A stretch of DNA of 64,000 bases from JACOTK01 sp963743945. GTDB lineage: Bacteria > Actinomycetota > Acidimicrobiia > Acidimicrobiales > CADCSY01. Location: positions 132,137 to 196,136 of the forward strand of contig CAVURO010000005.1 in the NCBI GenBank assembly GCA_963743945.1. The letters run 5' to 3'. The notes beneath the pieces were generated by a model, which saw only the letters and a list, made by a program, of their open reading frames with translations, was not told the origin of the DNA and did not search any database. The position numbers and the translations under genes are program-made. Shown here one piece after another: positions 53,190-62,003 of this stretch. Position 1 is the first letter of the stretch, and every line of letters starts with the position of its first letter.

Positions 53190-53870
53190 CTAGACGGGCA
53201 GCTTGTAGCCCAGCCCCCGCACGGTGACGACGTGACGGGGGTGAGCCGGGTCGGATTCGACCTTGGTGCGGAGTCGTCTGATGTGGACATCGACGAGACG
53301 TCCGTCGCCGAAGTATCCGTATCCCCAGACACGCTCCAGCAGCTGCTCGCGGCTGAGCACCTGTCCGGGGATCGTCGCCAGCTCGCACAACAACCGGAAC
53401 TCGGTCTTGGTGAGGTGCACCTCGACGCCGTTGCGTCTGACGACACCCTCACCGGGGATGATCTCGAGATCGCCGAAGAGCAGGTGGGTGTTCGCATTGT
53501 CGAGCGGGCGGGCACGACGGAGCAGTGCACGGATGCGCGCCGACAGCTCCTTGGGCTGGAACGGCTTGGTCACGTAGTCGTCGGCGCCTGCTTCGAGACC
53601 GGCCACCACGTCATGGGTGTCCGTTCGTGCCGTGACCATGATGATGGGCACGTCGCTGCCCTTGCGGATCGAGCGACAGACCTCGAAGCCGTCCATGTCG
53701 GGCAGCATCAGGTCGATCAGCACCACGTCGGACTTCTCGGCCGTGAAGGCAGCGAGCGCGTCCTCGCCGTTGGCCGCCTCGACCACGGTCCAGCCCTCGT
53801 CCTCGAGGGCCATCCGTACGGCGGTGCGAATGCGTTCGTCATCTTCTACGGCAAGGATTCGGGTCCCCAC
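53190..53870 (-). CDS. mtrA: OmpR-family response regulator, MtrA-like
   Basis: 226 residues. Receiver domain with acidic pair Glu9/Asp10/Asp11, phospho-Asp53 (LIDLMLPDMDG), conserved Thr in TARTDT and Lys in TKPFQPKEL, followed by a winged-helix DNA-binding domain (LTKTEFRLLCELA, VDVHIRRLRTKVE, TVRGLGYKL). TARTDTHDVVAGLEAGADDY closely resembles MtrA. GTG 53870 gives the expected beta-1 strand at once. Forms an operon with mtrB and the GerMN lipoprotein, preceded by the IMPase gene 14 bases upstream. Confidence 0.93.
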   Translation of the reverse strand: MGTRILAVEDDERIRTAVRMALEDEGWTVVEAANGEDALAAFTAEKSDVVLIDLMLPDMDGFEVCRSIRKGSDVPIIMVTARTDTHDVVAGLEAGADDYVTKPFQPKELSARIRALLRRARPLDNANTHLLFGDLEIIPGEGVVRRNGVEVHLTKTEFRLLCELATIPGQVLSREQLLERVWGYGYFGDGRLVDVHIRRLRTKVESDPAHPRHVVTVRGLGYKLPV

Positions 53871-53884
53871 GTCTCAAGCATGCC

Positions 53885-54742
53885 TCATGCGGGGCCCTGA
53901 GGCTGGACATGGGCCAGGAGCGCATCGAGGATGGCAGGGCCTCCGGCCGCCACGAGGTCGCCGGAGGGTGAGCCGATCTCGGTCCACACGGTGGCTGCGC
54001 CGGACTCTGCGGCGATCAGGAGCCCGGCAGTGTGGTCCCAGGGTTGGGGGCCACGCTCGTAGTAGGCATCGAGTCGTCCGCAGGCGACCCAGCAAAGATC
54101 GAGCGCACAGGCGCCCACCCGCCGGATGTCCCGCACGTGAGGCAACAGGCGGCCCACCACCGCTCCCTGTTCCGCTCGTCGAGCCGGGTCGTAGCCGAAC
54201 CCGGTGCCCACCAGTGCGCTTCCCAGGTCCGTGCAGTCGTTGTGGGCGATCGCCCGTCCGTTGCACGTGGCGCCCCCGCCCCGCCGAGCAACGAACACCT
54301 CGTCGTGGAACGGGTCGAGCACCACGCCGAGCCGGGTGATGCCGTCGACCTCGATGCCGATGGAGACGGCGAAGCCCGGCAGGCCGTACAGGTAGTTCGT
54401 CGTGCCGTCGAGCGGGTCGATGACCCAACGCACCCCCGACGTTCCGGCGTGGTCCGTCCCCTCCTCGCCGAGGATGCCGTCCTGCGGTCGAGCGGATCGG
54501 ATGCCCTCGACGATGAGCGCCTCCGACGCCCGGTCGACCTCGGAGACCATGTCGGTGGCCGAGCTCTTGGTATCGATGGCGGTGTGTGCCTCACCCAGGT
54601 GATCGAGCAGCAGCTTGGCGCTATCGCGGGCGAGCTCGAGGGCAAGACGCTCGAGCTCCTCGATTACGTCCTCGATTGCGTCCTCGATTGCGTCGTCGGA
54701 AGTCGAGGCTTCGGAAATGGGGCCTGCGCGATCGGGCGTCAT
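53885..54742 (-). CDS. Inositol monophosphatase family protein
   Basis: 285 residues. Mg-dependent phosphatase with GEEG (92-95), WVIDPLDGT (106-114) and PWDHTAG motifs intact; substrates in this family include inositol-1-phosphate, histidinol phosphate and PAP. An acidic N-terminal repeat (DAIEDAIEDVIEE) is coded by 12-base repeats at about 54660-54695. ATG 54742 is preferred over ATG 54778, because TAGGCT lies 7 bases before it on the minus strand and the upstream residues are not conserved. Inositol supply would fit mycothiol or phosphatidylinositol synthesis (inference). Confidence 0.9.
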   Translation of the reverse strand: MTPDRAGPISEASTSDDAIEDAIEDVIEELERLALELARDSAKLLLDHLGEAHTAIDTKSSATDMVSEVDRASEALIVEGIRSARPQDGILGEEGTDHAGTSGVRWVIDPLDGTTNYLYGLPGFAVSIGIEVDGITRLGVVLDPFHDEVFVARRGGGATCNGRAIAHNDCTDLGSALVGTGFGYDPARRAEQGAVVGRLLPHVRDIRRVGACALDLCWVACGRLDAYYERGPQPWDHTAGLLIAAESGAATVWTEIGSPSGDLVAAGGPAILDALLAHVQPQGPA

Positions 54743-54749
54743 CGTCACG

Positions 54750-54755
54750 AGCCTA
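54750..54755 (-). promoter_or_regulatory. -10 box TAGGCT, leaderless promoter
   Basis: On the minus strand TAGGCT is 7 bases before the IMPase ATG at 54742 and should drive the IMPase-mtrA-mtrB-GerMN operon. Confidence 0.45.
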
Positions 54756-54762
54756 CGGCGAC

Positions 54763-54768
54763 TACCTT
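54763..54768 (+). promoter_or_regulatory. -10 box TACCTT, leaderless promoter
   Basis: TACCTT is 8 bases before the ATG of the PIG-L gene at 54777; it is divergent from the IMPase promoter with only 7 bases between the two boxes. Confidence 0.4.
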
Positions 54769-54776
54769 GAATCGAC

Positions 54777-55494
54777 ATGGCCGAGTTGATCGAAGAGGTG
54801 CCGGCGCGGGTGCTGGCGGTGTATGCCCACCCCGATGATCACGAGATGTCGTGCGGGGGGACGCTTGCGCGGTGGGCGGCTGCCGGAGCCGAGGTGCACG
54901 TGGTCATCGCCACTCGGGGCGAGAAGGGATCGAGCGACCCCACCACCGACATGGACGCCCTCGCCGATCTCCGGGCGGAGGAAACCCGTGCCGCCGGTGC
55001 GGTGCTGGGCGTGAGCGGGATTCGAGATGCTCGGCGAGCCCGACGGCGAGCTCGACAACTCGCCCGACCTACGACGTCGCCTCGTGACCGTGGTGCGCCG
55101 GGTTCGGCCCGACATCGTGATCTGCCCCGACCCCACGGCGGTGTTCTTCGGGGAGACCTACGTCAATCACATCGATCACCGTGAGATCGGCTGGGCGACC
55201 CTTGATGCCGTCGCCCCGGCCTCGTCCTCGCCGTTGTACTTCCCCGAGGCCGGCGCGGCGCACCAGGTGGCGACCGTGCTGCTCACCGGTGTCCTGGAGC
55301 CCAGCGTGTGGGTCGACATCGGTGGAGCGCTTCAGGCGAAGATCGACGCCCTTTTCTGCCACGGGAGCCAACTCGGCTCCGATGCGAGCGAGTGGCTGGA
55401 GCATTTCGTGCGTCAGCGTGCCGAGGACGAGGGAAGGCGGGCGGGCGTGGCGTCGGCCGAGGGGTTCCGGCGCATTCGACTGCAGGGAACCTGA
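54777..55494 (+). pseudogene. PIG-L/LmbE-family deacetylase with a +1 frameshift near 55019-55023
   Basis: Two frames together make one family member. Residues from ATG 54777 give the Zn-deacetylase N-terminus (AHPDDHEMSCGGT at 17-29) to AVLGVSG; from about 55024 the other frame continues with EMLGEPDGELDNSPDLR, the HIDHRE metal motif and the C-terminus to 55494. The sister protein at 47250 reads GVSRVEFLGY at the same place, so one base in GGGATTCGAG is extra. Removing it gives a 238-residue protein of normal size. Whether the base is real decides if the gene is dead. Confidence 0.85.
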
Positions 55495-55550
55495 AGGTTA
55501 CGAGCCCACGAGCCCACACTCCCACGCCCGAGCCCGCCCGAGCCCACGCC

Positions 55551-55922
55551 TCATGCCTGCGCGCCGGGGGTGACCTCGGTGGCGAGCTTCGTGCGCCATT
55601 CGCCCATGGCCCGCAGCGCCATGACCGAGACCACGGCGACGCCACCCGCTCCGATCACGGCCCCACCGATCGTGCCGGCGCCGATGATGAGCCCGCAGCC
55701 TCCTCCGTCGTCATCCGGTGAGCCGGATGTCCCCACGGGGACCGGTCTCCCCACGATGACCACCCGTTCGCCGCCACCGCATTGGAGATCGGCGAAGCGC
55801 CAGCCCACGAGCATGCCGCACACACCACCCACCAGGATGGCGCCAAATGCCAGCATCCTCGCCAGGCGAGATGGCAGCGCGGTAGGGGTGTAGGTGCGGG
55901 CATGGGGCACTGGGATGGACAC
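55551..55922 (-). CDS. Small two-helix membrane protein of unknown function
   Basis: 123 residues from GTG 55922 (TTG 55967 would add 15). Hydrophobic segments LAFGAILVGGVCGMLVGW and GLIIGAGTIGGAVIGAGGVAVVSVMAL flank a loop with CGGG and a Gly/Asp-rich patch (SGSPDDDGGGCG). No family recognised. It is divergent from the NUDIX gene and backs onto the PIG-L gene end. Real coding is likely but not certain. Confidence 0.5.
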   Translation of the reverse strand: MSIPVPHARTYTPTALPSRLARMLAFGAILVGGVCGMLVGWRFADLQCGGGERVVIVGRPVPVGTSGSPDDDGGGCGLIIGAGTIGGAVIGAGGVAVVSVMALRAMGEWRTKLATEVTPGAQA

Positions 55923-55928
55923 GCGGGC

Positions 55929-56453
55929 ATGGTAGGCGCTCGGGCCGGCAGAATCATCACGGTGCAACAGTGGATGGTGGCGAGCGGCATCGTCGAGGGA
56001 CCCGAAGGACTGCTTCTGGTGCAGAACCGTCGTCGGGACGGAACCGCCGACTGGTCACCACCGGGCGGTGTTGTCGAAACCGCCGAGGGCGAATCGGTCG
56101 TCGACGGCCTCACGCGTGAGGTCGCGGAGGAGACGGGACTACGGGTCGGCGCGTGGGAGGGCCCGCTGTACGAGGTCGAGGCGGTCGCCCCCGGCATGGG
56201 TTGGCACCTACGGGTCGAGGTCTACCGCGCGCTTGCCTATGAAGGGGCGATCGAGATCGCCGACCCCGACGGAATCGTGATCGATGCCGGCTTCCTGACA
56301 CTGGAGGCATGCCGTCTGCAGTTGGCGACGACCTGGTTGCCGACCCATGAGCCTCTGCTTCACTGGCTCGACGAGCGTTGGAGCGAGCAGCGCAGCTACC
56401 GCTATCACATCGAGGGTGCGTCACGTTCGGCGATGACGATCACGAGGGTCTGA
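55929..56453 (+). CDS. NUDIX hydrolase
   Basis: 174 residues from ATG 55929 (GTG 55962 also possible). Hydrolyses a nucleoside diphosphate linked to another moiety. The NUDIX box is GGVVETAEGES-x6-TREVAEETGL; the REVxEETG metal helix is intact, but two extra residues separate it from the leading glycine compared with the consensus. WMVASGIVEGPEGLLLVQNRRR is the usual first strand pair. Substrate unknown. Followed by dinB after 2 bases, so dinB may be translationally coupled; a nucleotide-pool role would suit that pairing. Confidence 0.9.
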   Translation: MVGARAGRIITVQQWMVASGIVEGPEGLLLVQNRRRDGTADWSPPGGVVETAEGESVVDGLTREVAEETGLRVGAWEGPLYEVEAVAPGMGWHLRVEVYRALAYEGAIEIADPDGIVIDAGFLTLEACRLQLATTWLPTHEPLLHWLDERWSEQRSYRYHIEGASRSAMTITRV

Positions 56454-56455
56454 GA

Positions 56456-57802
56456 GTGGGCGGCAACGAACGACCGCCGTCGATCCTGCACCTCGACATG
56501 GACGCGTTCTTCGTTGCCGTCGAGGTGCTCGACGCGCCGCAGCTCCGGGGGCTTCCCGTGGTCGTGGGCGGGTTGGGAAACCGGGGTGTCGTGGCGGCGT
56601 CGTCCTACGAGGCTCGGGCATGGGGCGTGCATTCGGCGATGCCCATGGCGATCGCGCGACAGCGTTGCCCGCAGGCGATCTTCCTTCCCGGACGCCATCA
56701 CCGTTACCACGAGGTGAGCACCCGGGTGCACCGAATCCTGGAGGAGATGAGTCCCCTCGTGGAGGGGATCGCCCTCGATGAGGCCTTCCTCGACGTGCGA
56801 GACGTCCGTCGTCTGCACGGCGACGGGCCGACGATCGCCCGCAGCCTTCGTCGTCGTATCGGTGATGAGCTGGGCCTGAGCTGCTCGGTGGGCGTGGCGC
56901 CGCGCAAGCTCACGGCGAAGTTGGCCTCGGAGGCGGCAAAGCCGCGGGCCTCGCGGGAGGGGACCACGCCCGGGCCCGGTGTTGTCGTCGTCACCGAGGA
57001 GACCGAGATCGCCTTTCTGCACGCGCACCCCGTCGGGGCGCTGTGGGGCGTCGGTCCCGCGACCCGACGTCGGCTCGATGCGTTTGGCGTGCTCACGGTC
57101 GGCGATCTGGCACAACTTCCCGAGGACACGTTGGTTCGTGCCCTCGGCGCAGCGGCGGGTCGCCATCTTCATGCCCTGGCATGGGCACGCGACTTCCGTC
57201 CGGTCATACCGAGGGCCAAGGCGAGCTCGATCGGGCACGAGGAGACGTACCCGCGTGATCTGCATGATCGTCGTGACCTCGATCGGGAGCTGTTGCGTTT
57301 GGCAGATGCGGTCGCCTATCGGGTCCGGCGGGCCGGCATGAAGGGTCGTACCGTGCAGCTCAAGGTTCGCTTCGGTGATTTTCGCACCGTCACCCGATCG
57401 GTCACCCTCGACGAGTTTCCGGCCGACGGGCTCACCCTGGCCCGCACGGCTCGAGCGCTGCTCGATGGGGTCCAGATGGTTTCCGGCATCCGCCTTCTCG
57501 GGGTGTCGGTCTCGCAGCTCGTCGACGGCTCAGGTGCCACATCGCGTCAACTCAGCCTGGGGGAGGACCCGACGCCCGGGGCCGATGCGACAGAGGTGAT
57601 CGACCTGATCCGTGATCGATTCGGCGCCGACGCCATCGTTCCCGCCGCGTTGGCGCAGGGCCCGGGACCGGGAAAGCCGGGGACGCCGGCGTCCCGCCGG
57701 CGACGGATTCGTGTCGTGAGAAGCGGTGATCAGCAGTGGGGGCCGGCGCTACCGGGCGCGGACATGGGACGGGAGGTTTCGGGGTACCATAACCCCGGGT
57801 AG
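56456..57802 (+). CDS. dinB: DNA polymerase IV (Y family)
   Basis: 448 residues. Translesion polymerase: catalytic carboxylates Asp14/Asp16 region (LHLDMDAFFVAVE) and Asp108-Glu109 (ALDEAFLDV), SYEARAWGVHSAMPM in the fingers, the helix-hairpin-helix LWGVGPATRRRLDAFGVLTVGDLAQLP and a little-finger domain. The C-terminus runs on with a basic segment (PASRRRRIRVVRSG) after the QLSLGEDP element that resembles a beta-clamp-binding site. GTG 56456 is the only start giving the family N-terminus. Confidence 0.95.
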   Translation: MGGNERPPSILHLDMDAFFVAVEVLDAPQLRGLPVVVGGLGNRGVVAASSYEARAWGVHSAMPMAIARQRCPQAIFLPGRHHRYHEVSTRVHRILEEMSPLVEGIALDEAFLDVRDVRRLHGDGPTIARSLRRRIGDELGLSCSVGVAPRKLTAKLASEAAKPRASREGTTPGPGVVVVTEETEIAFLHAHPVGALWGVGPATRRRLDAFGVLTVGDLAQLPEDTLVRALGAAAGRHLHALAWARDFRPVIPRAKASSIGHEETYPRDLHDRRDLDRELLRLADAVAYRVRRAGMKGRTVQLKVRFGDFRTVTRSVTLDEFPADGLTLARTARALLDGVQMVSGIRLLGVSVSQLVDGSGATSRQLSLGEDPTPGADATEVIDLIRDRFGADAIVPAALAQGPGPGKPGTPASRRRRIRVVRSGDQQWGPALPGADMGREVSGYHNPG

Positions 57803-57835
57803 CCGTACCGGGGACGAGACAGAGGAAGGGTGGAC

Positions 57836-58210
57836 GTGCCGCTTTCCGAGGAAGAACAGCGTATCCTCCAGGAGATCGAACAACAGCTCTACGCGTCCGA
57901 CCCCGGGTTGGTGCGAGAGGTCAGTGCCACCACGATCTACACCCACGCCGGCCGAAACCTGAAGTGGGCAACCCTCGGTTTCGTCGCCGGTGTCGTCTTC
58001 ATGGTCGTGACCCTGGCCGCCTCGCCCGTCCTGTCGTTCGTCGGCTTCCTGGGCATGTTGGCCTCGGCCATCTTCTTCGAGCGCAATCTGCGAAAGATGG
58101 GTCGCGCCGGCTGGCAGGACTGGACGCAGTCCATGCGTCGCGCCGGCCTGGGTGACCAGATCGGGAGTGCCCGCAAGCGGCTTCAGGATCGGTTCAAGCG
58201 CGAGGAATAG
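57836..58210 (+). CDS. DUF3040 membrane protein
   Basis: 124 residues. The actinobacterial DUF3040 family: PLSEEEQRILQEIEQQLY at the start and two helices (about 46-64 and 68-82). GTG 57836 is chosen over GTG 57830 because AGGAAGG (57823-57829) then has normal spacing and the protein starts with the family MPLSEEEQ form. The family commonly lies near dinB, mraZ and the division cluster, suggesting that region lies close by; its function is unknown. The last 28 bases overlap the convergent transglutaminase gene. Confidence 0.9.
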   Translation: MPLSEEEQRILQEIEQQLYASDPGLVREVSATTIYTHAGRNLKWATLGFVAGVVFMVVTLAASPVLSFVGFLGMLASAIFFERNLRKMGRAGWQDWTQSMRRAGLGDQIGSARKRLQDRFKREE

Positions 58211-60756
58211 CGGCTCGATCGCGGTGCCTGGCGTCGTCCGCCGAAGCCGCCATTCATGTCTGAGTCATTCGCGTCGGCGTCATTCGTGTAGGAGCTGCCC
58301 TCGGAGGCCGGCAGGGCTCTCGGGTCGACCAGCACCCTGGCCCGATCAATCGTCGAGAGGCCGGCGGTGACCTGCCGGCGAATCTGTGCGCCGGTCGCCC
58401 TGGCCCGATCCACATCAACCGACATGTCCTCGCGCTCGGCGGGCGGGCGGTAGCCGGCGGCGGTGGCAAGCATGGCCAGATCCATCAGACCGGTCGTCTC
58501 GACGACGGCCGAAGCAACGACCCGCTGTGCATATTCCATCGGTGTTTCCGAGGGCCGACGTTTTGCCCCGATGCGGGCCAAGGCCTCGCCGGTTTCGTCC
58601 CAAGCCACCAGAACCTGGTCCGCGGCGTCGATGGCGTGGGCCCGCCGACGGCGTCTACGCCGATGGCCCAGTCCTGCGATGCCGGCGATCCAGAGCCCGA
58701 GCAGCGAGCCAACGATTCCCAGCACGGCCGGCAAGCGGCTCCACCAGGGCGGGGAGTTGCCGGGCTCGCCTCCGGCGGGGTTGGGAACCGAGTTGGTCGT
58801 GGCAGTGCTGTCCTGACCGATGGGCAGTGATGTCGTGGTCGCTGTCGGGGCCAAGGTGGTGGCGGTGGTCGGTTGGTTCGGTGCAGCCTGCTGATCGGGG
58901 ACCCCGGTGTAGGCCTCGGCATTCGGGATCCCCCTGCCGGGTGTCGGCTCGAAGGCAACCCAGCCATACCCGGCAAGATAGACCTCCGGCCAGGCATGGC
59001 CGTTGGCACCCCGCACCACGAGACGGCCATCGGCGGCCTGTTCCCCGGGCGTGAACCCGACGGCGACTCGCGCCGGGAGCCCAACGGAGCGAGCCATGGC
59101 CGCGTAGACGCCGGCGAACTGTTCGCAGTAGCCGCGGCGTGTCTCGAACACGAAGTTCTCGAGAACGTTCCCGGTGTGTCCGGTGGGGACATCGAGGTCA
59201 TAGGTGAAGCCGGATCGGAAATAGTCCTGAAGCAGACGGGCCTGGTCGTAGGCGGTGGCTCCCGGGCTCACGATCCGCTTGGCCTCGGCTCGCAGCCTCG
59301 GACTGAAGTTGTCCGGAAGCTTCAGGTAGGTGGTCGTGATGGTCGAGGGCGTCGCCGGGGGAGCGGTCTTGAGGTCGTTCGGGTTGAGGGAGGTCAGGGT
59401 CGAGGTCACCTCATAGGTTTGGCCGTTGGCGGTCGCCTTCTCGGTGAGCAGGCTCGAGGAGGTCGGGTCGTACCGCACCGAGGTTCCCTTGACGGCGATG
59501 GGCTGGAACGCCGCCGGCAGCCAGATGGACGAGAGCTCGCCGATGGTGAAGGTCTGGGTGACGGTCTGGTTGGAAGTGGGCTTGGTCGGTCTCATGGCGA
59601 CCGGGAGGTCGCCCGACGCCTTGTCGTAACGACCTTCCGACGACCAGATCTGGCCGTCGAAGCGTTCGAGCGAAGTCAGTCGCCAGTAGCTGCGGGCCTC
59701 ACTTCGTACGGAGAAGACCTCGAGGTTGGACTGGTCCACGATACGGGTTCGGATGTCGACCAGCGGACTGACCGTGACCCGCGACCCGGGGTCGCTCCGG
59801 TCTCCGTCGCGCCACGGAATGATCGCCTTGCTGTCCATGCCCGGCAAGGAGGGACCGAGGATGATCGCAACGGCAATGCTCAGGGCGCCCATGCATCCAC
59901 CGGTGAGCAGCAGGGAGCGCGAAGACGCCGCATGCAGAACCGGTCGGTGCGGTGCCCCGGATGACGCGTTCCCCGGCGACACGTTCCCTGGTGACACGTT
60001 CCCTGGCGACGCGTTCCCGAACGACGCGTTCCCGGAGGACGCGGTTGGCGCCTGGTCGGAAGCAGCGCCGCGTCGGGGGAGTGCCTGTTGTGCAAGCCAA
60101 TAGCCTCCGAGGGAGACCAGGAACAAGGCGGTGGTGAGGCGGTGGGCGCCGACATTGGTGGACTGGCCGAGGACGGCGCCAAAGGCGAACAGCGCTGCGG
60201 CGGGAGCGGCAGCTTCGATGGGGGCGTTCGCCCGGAAGGCCGCGACGTCGGCCACAAAAGCGATCAGCCAACCTGCGACGACGACGGCGAGCACGAAGCC
60301 CGGCAGCATGGGGGCGGGAGCCACGACCAACTGAAACGTCTGCCAGGCGCGGGACAACTCGTCGCCCGCCTGGGTGAGTGTCGTGACGGTCGGAAGGCCG
60401 AGGAGCGTCGTCGAGGGCAGCACCAACCAGGAGATGCTCGCCACGAGACCGACGGTTCCGGCAAGCATGGTGACAGGTACCGAGAGTCGCAGGCGGCGAG
60501 TGGCCATGGCGAGCAGATGGGCGCCGACGACCGAGGTGAACGACGCTCCCAGGTAGGAGCCAGACGTGAACAGGTGGGTCAACCCGGTGACCGCGCTCAA
60601 CGACAGGGCGACCAGGCAGAACTCGATGCCCGGTGCCGAGGTCACCGCATCCACATCTTCGGGTTGCATGGCCTGAGGTTCCGGTTGCAGGCCCTGTCGA
60701 GCGCCGTCCGGGTGGGTGTGGAGCGGCTCGTCCATGAGCGACGACCGTCGCCTCAT
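58183..60756 (-). CDS. DUF3488/transglutaminase-like membrane protein (TgpA type)
   Basis: 857 residues. About six to seven N-terminal helices, an extracytoplasmic transglutaminase-core domain (catalytic Cys in RRGYCEQFAGVYAAMARSVG, His in NGHAWPEVYL, acidic FEPTPG), a Thr/Pro-rich linker, one more helix (LGIVGSLLGLWIAGIAGLG) and a cytoplasmic DUF4129-like tail (PMEYAQRVV). A pentapeptide repeat (GNVSP/GNASP) sits between helices. TgpA, DUF58 and MoxR commonly form one operon; the reaction is probably proteolytic or cross-linking at the cell envelope. ATG 60756 overlaps the DUF58 stop (ATGA). Confidence 0.92.
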   Translation of the reverse strand: MRRRSSLMDEPLHTHPDGARQGLQPEPQAMQPEDVDAVTSAPGIEFCLVALSLSAVTGLTHLFTSGSYLGASFTSVVGAHLLAMATRRLRLSVPVTMLAGTVGLVASISWLVLPSTTLLGLPTVTTLTQAGDELSRAWQTFQLVVAPAPMLPGFVLAVVVAGWLIAFVADVAAFRANAPIEAAAPAAALFAFGAVLGQSTNVGAHRLTTALFLVSLGGYWLAQQALPRRGAASDQAPTASSGNASFGNASPGNVSPGNVSPGNASSGAPHRPVLHAASSRSLLLTGGCMGALSIAVAIILGPSLPGMDSKAIIPWRDGDRSDPGSRVTVSPLVDIRTRIVDQSNLEVFSVRSEARSYWRLTSLERFDGQIWSSEGRYDKASGDLPVAMRPTKPTSNQTVTQTFTIGELSSIWLPAAFQPIAVKGTSVRYDPTSSSLLTEKATANGQTYEVTSTLTSLNPNDLKTAPPATPSTITTTYLKLPDNFSPRLRAEAKRIVSPGATAYDQARLLQDYFRSGFTYDLDVPTGHTGNVLENFVFETRRGYCEQFAGVYAAMARSVGLPARVAVGFTPGEQAADGRLVVRGANGHAWPEVYLAGYGWVAFEPTPGRGIPNAEAYTGVPDQQAAPNQPTTATTLAPTATTTSLPIGQDSTATTNSVPNPAGGEPGNSPPWWSRLPAVLGIVGSLLGLWIAGIAGLGHRRRRRRRAHAIDAADQVLVAWDETGEALARIGAKRRPSETPMEYAQRVVASAVVETTGLMDLAMLATAAGYRPPAEREDMSVDVDRARATGAQIRRQVTAGLSTIDRARVLVDPRALPASEGSSYTNDADANDSDMNGGFGGRRQAPRSSRYSSRLNRS
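59963..60037 (-). repeat. Five 15-bp tandem repeats in the transglutaminase gene
   Basis: Five consecutive 15-base units near GACGCGTTCCCTGGC (plus-strand sense), coding GNASP/GNVSP-type pentapeptides in an inter-helix loop. The unit keeps the frame, so copy number can vary without loss of function. Confidence 0.85.
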
Positions 60757-61970
60757 GGGCTTTGGCCGATCGCTCGGGACCAGGCTTGCTCGAATGAGGT
60801 GTCCCCGTCGATCATCAACATCCGCGGGTCGACGTCGAAACGTTCGTGTGGGCCGGTGAACGCCACGGCCAGCACCTCGGACGATGCCCCGCCGAGAGCG
60901 GTGAGCACCGGAACGAGGTCGTGGGCATTGCCGCCCACCAACACCGCGGCGTGGCCGGTTGCGCCCGGAACGCCTCGACCGACTGCCGCCCGGAGGCCGG
61001 CGAGTGTGGCGGGCAGGCTCGCCGTCGGGTTGGGCTGCACGACGGCGAGCTCATCGAGAAGCGACTCGGTGAACCGATCGCCGCTCCCCGCGCCCGAGTC
61101 GAAGAGATCGGCGTTCGCCGGATTCGACGTGATCAGCAGGCGCACACGGGCGTTGCGGCGAGCGCATGCGACCAGGATGCTCGTGGTTGCCGCAAGTGCC
61201 TGCTCGAAGGAGCTGTGGGTGTGCGTGCTCGCGCGGGTGTCCAGGATGACCGTGGTCAGATCGTCGGGGGGCGATTCGAGCTGACGCACCATCAGATCGT
61301 CGTAGCGGGCACTGGCTCGCCAGTGGACGTGGCGAAGGTCGTCACCGGCCAGATAGGGCCGGAGCCCCACGAGGTCGCTTCCCGAGAAGGAGGGAGGCGT
61401 GGCGGCCGGGCGTCGTCCGTCGTCACTGCCGCGCGTGAACGTCGGCGCGCCGATCAGCTGCAGCGCCGGCCACACCACGAGCTCGGCGCCGACCGAGCGC
61501 TGCACGGTCAGGGCAACGAGACCGAAGGGGTCACTCAGCACGATCTCGAGGGGGCCGATGGCCGCGATGCCCCGCTGGCCGCAACGAACCGTGTAGCTGG
61601 TGCGCACGGCCTCGCCTGCCCGGAGGGGCGGCACGTTCAGCAAGGTCGGGCCCGTGGCCCCCAGACCGATCGCTCGCATGCCGCCCGGTCCTGCGAAGTC
61701 TCGCAGCTGGAGGACCGGGGTGGTCCTCCCGCCCCGGTTGGTGACCTCCAGCTCAATGGTGATCGAGGCGCCTGCATGGAGGCGCCTGGGATTGACCGTT
61801 CGCACCGTGTCGATCCTGAGGCGCACCACACGGACCCACAGGGCTGCGGCAGCGGTCAGCAGGAAGCCGGCGGTGCCGACCAGCCACAGCTCCGAGACGC
61901 CCAGGAGGCGGCCCGCGACGACAAGGCCGAGGGAGACGACGAGGACGGTCCTGCCCGGCCGGGTCAGCAC
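60753..61970 (-). CDS. DUF58 domain protein
   Basis: 405 residues. Two N-terminal helices (about 8-45), a beta-sandwich-like region and the DUF58 signature (GLRPYLAGDDLRHVHWRASARYDDLMVRQLE) leading into a von-Willebrand-A-like fold (TVILDTRAS). Partner of MoxR ATPases, thought to act in assembly or activation of envelope enzymes. Middle gene of moxR-DUF58-tgpA, 33 bases after moxR, in a gap containing a direct repeat of CGCTCGTCTCAGC; the stop overlaps the transglutaminase start. Confidence 0.92.
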   Translation of the reverse strand: MLTRPGRTVLVVSLGLVVAGRLLGVSELWLVGTAGFLLTAAAALWVRVVRLRIDTVRTVNPRRLHAGASITIELEVTNRGGRTTPVLQLRDFAGPGGMRAIGLGATGPTLLNVPPLRAGEAVRTSYTVRCGQRGIAAIGPLEIVLSDPFGLVALTVQRSVGAELVVWPALQLIGAPTFTRGSDDGRRPAATPPSFSGSDLVGLRPYLAGDDLRHVHWRASARYDDLMVRQLESPPDDLTTVILDTRASTHTHSSFEQALAATTSILVACARRNARVRLLITSNPANADLFDSGAGSGDRFTESLLDELAVVQPNPTASLPATLAGLRAAVGRGVPGATGHAAVLVGGNAHDLVPVLTALGGASSEVLAVAFTGPHERFDVDPRMLMIDGDTSFEQAWSRAIGQSP

Positions 61971-62003
61971 GGCAACGCTCGTCTCAGCACCGCAGCGCTC
62001 GTC

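Noticed and set aside
54776..54779. Second case of two divergent starts sharing CATG (IMPase and PIG-L)
   Set aside because: The IMPase has a better start at ATG 54742 with a TAGGCT box 7 bases upstream; the extra 12 residues are not conserved.
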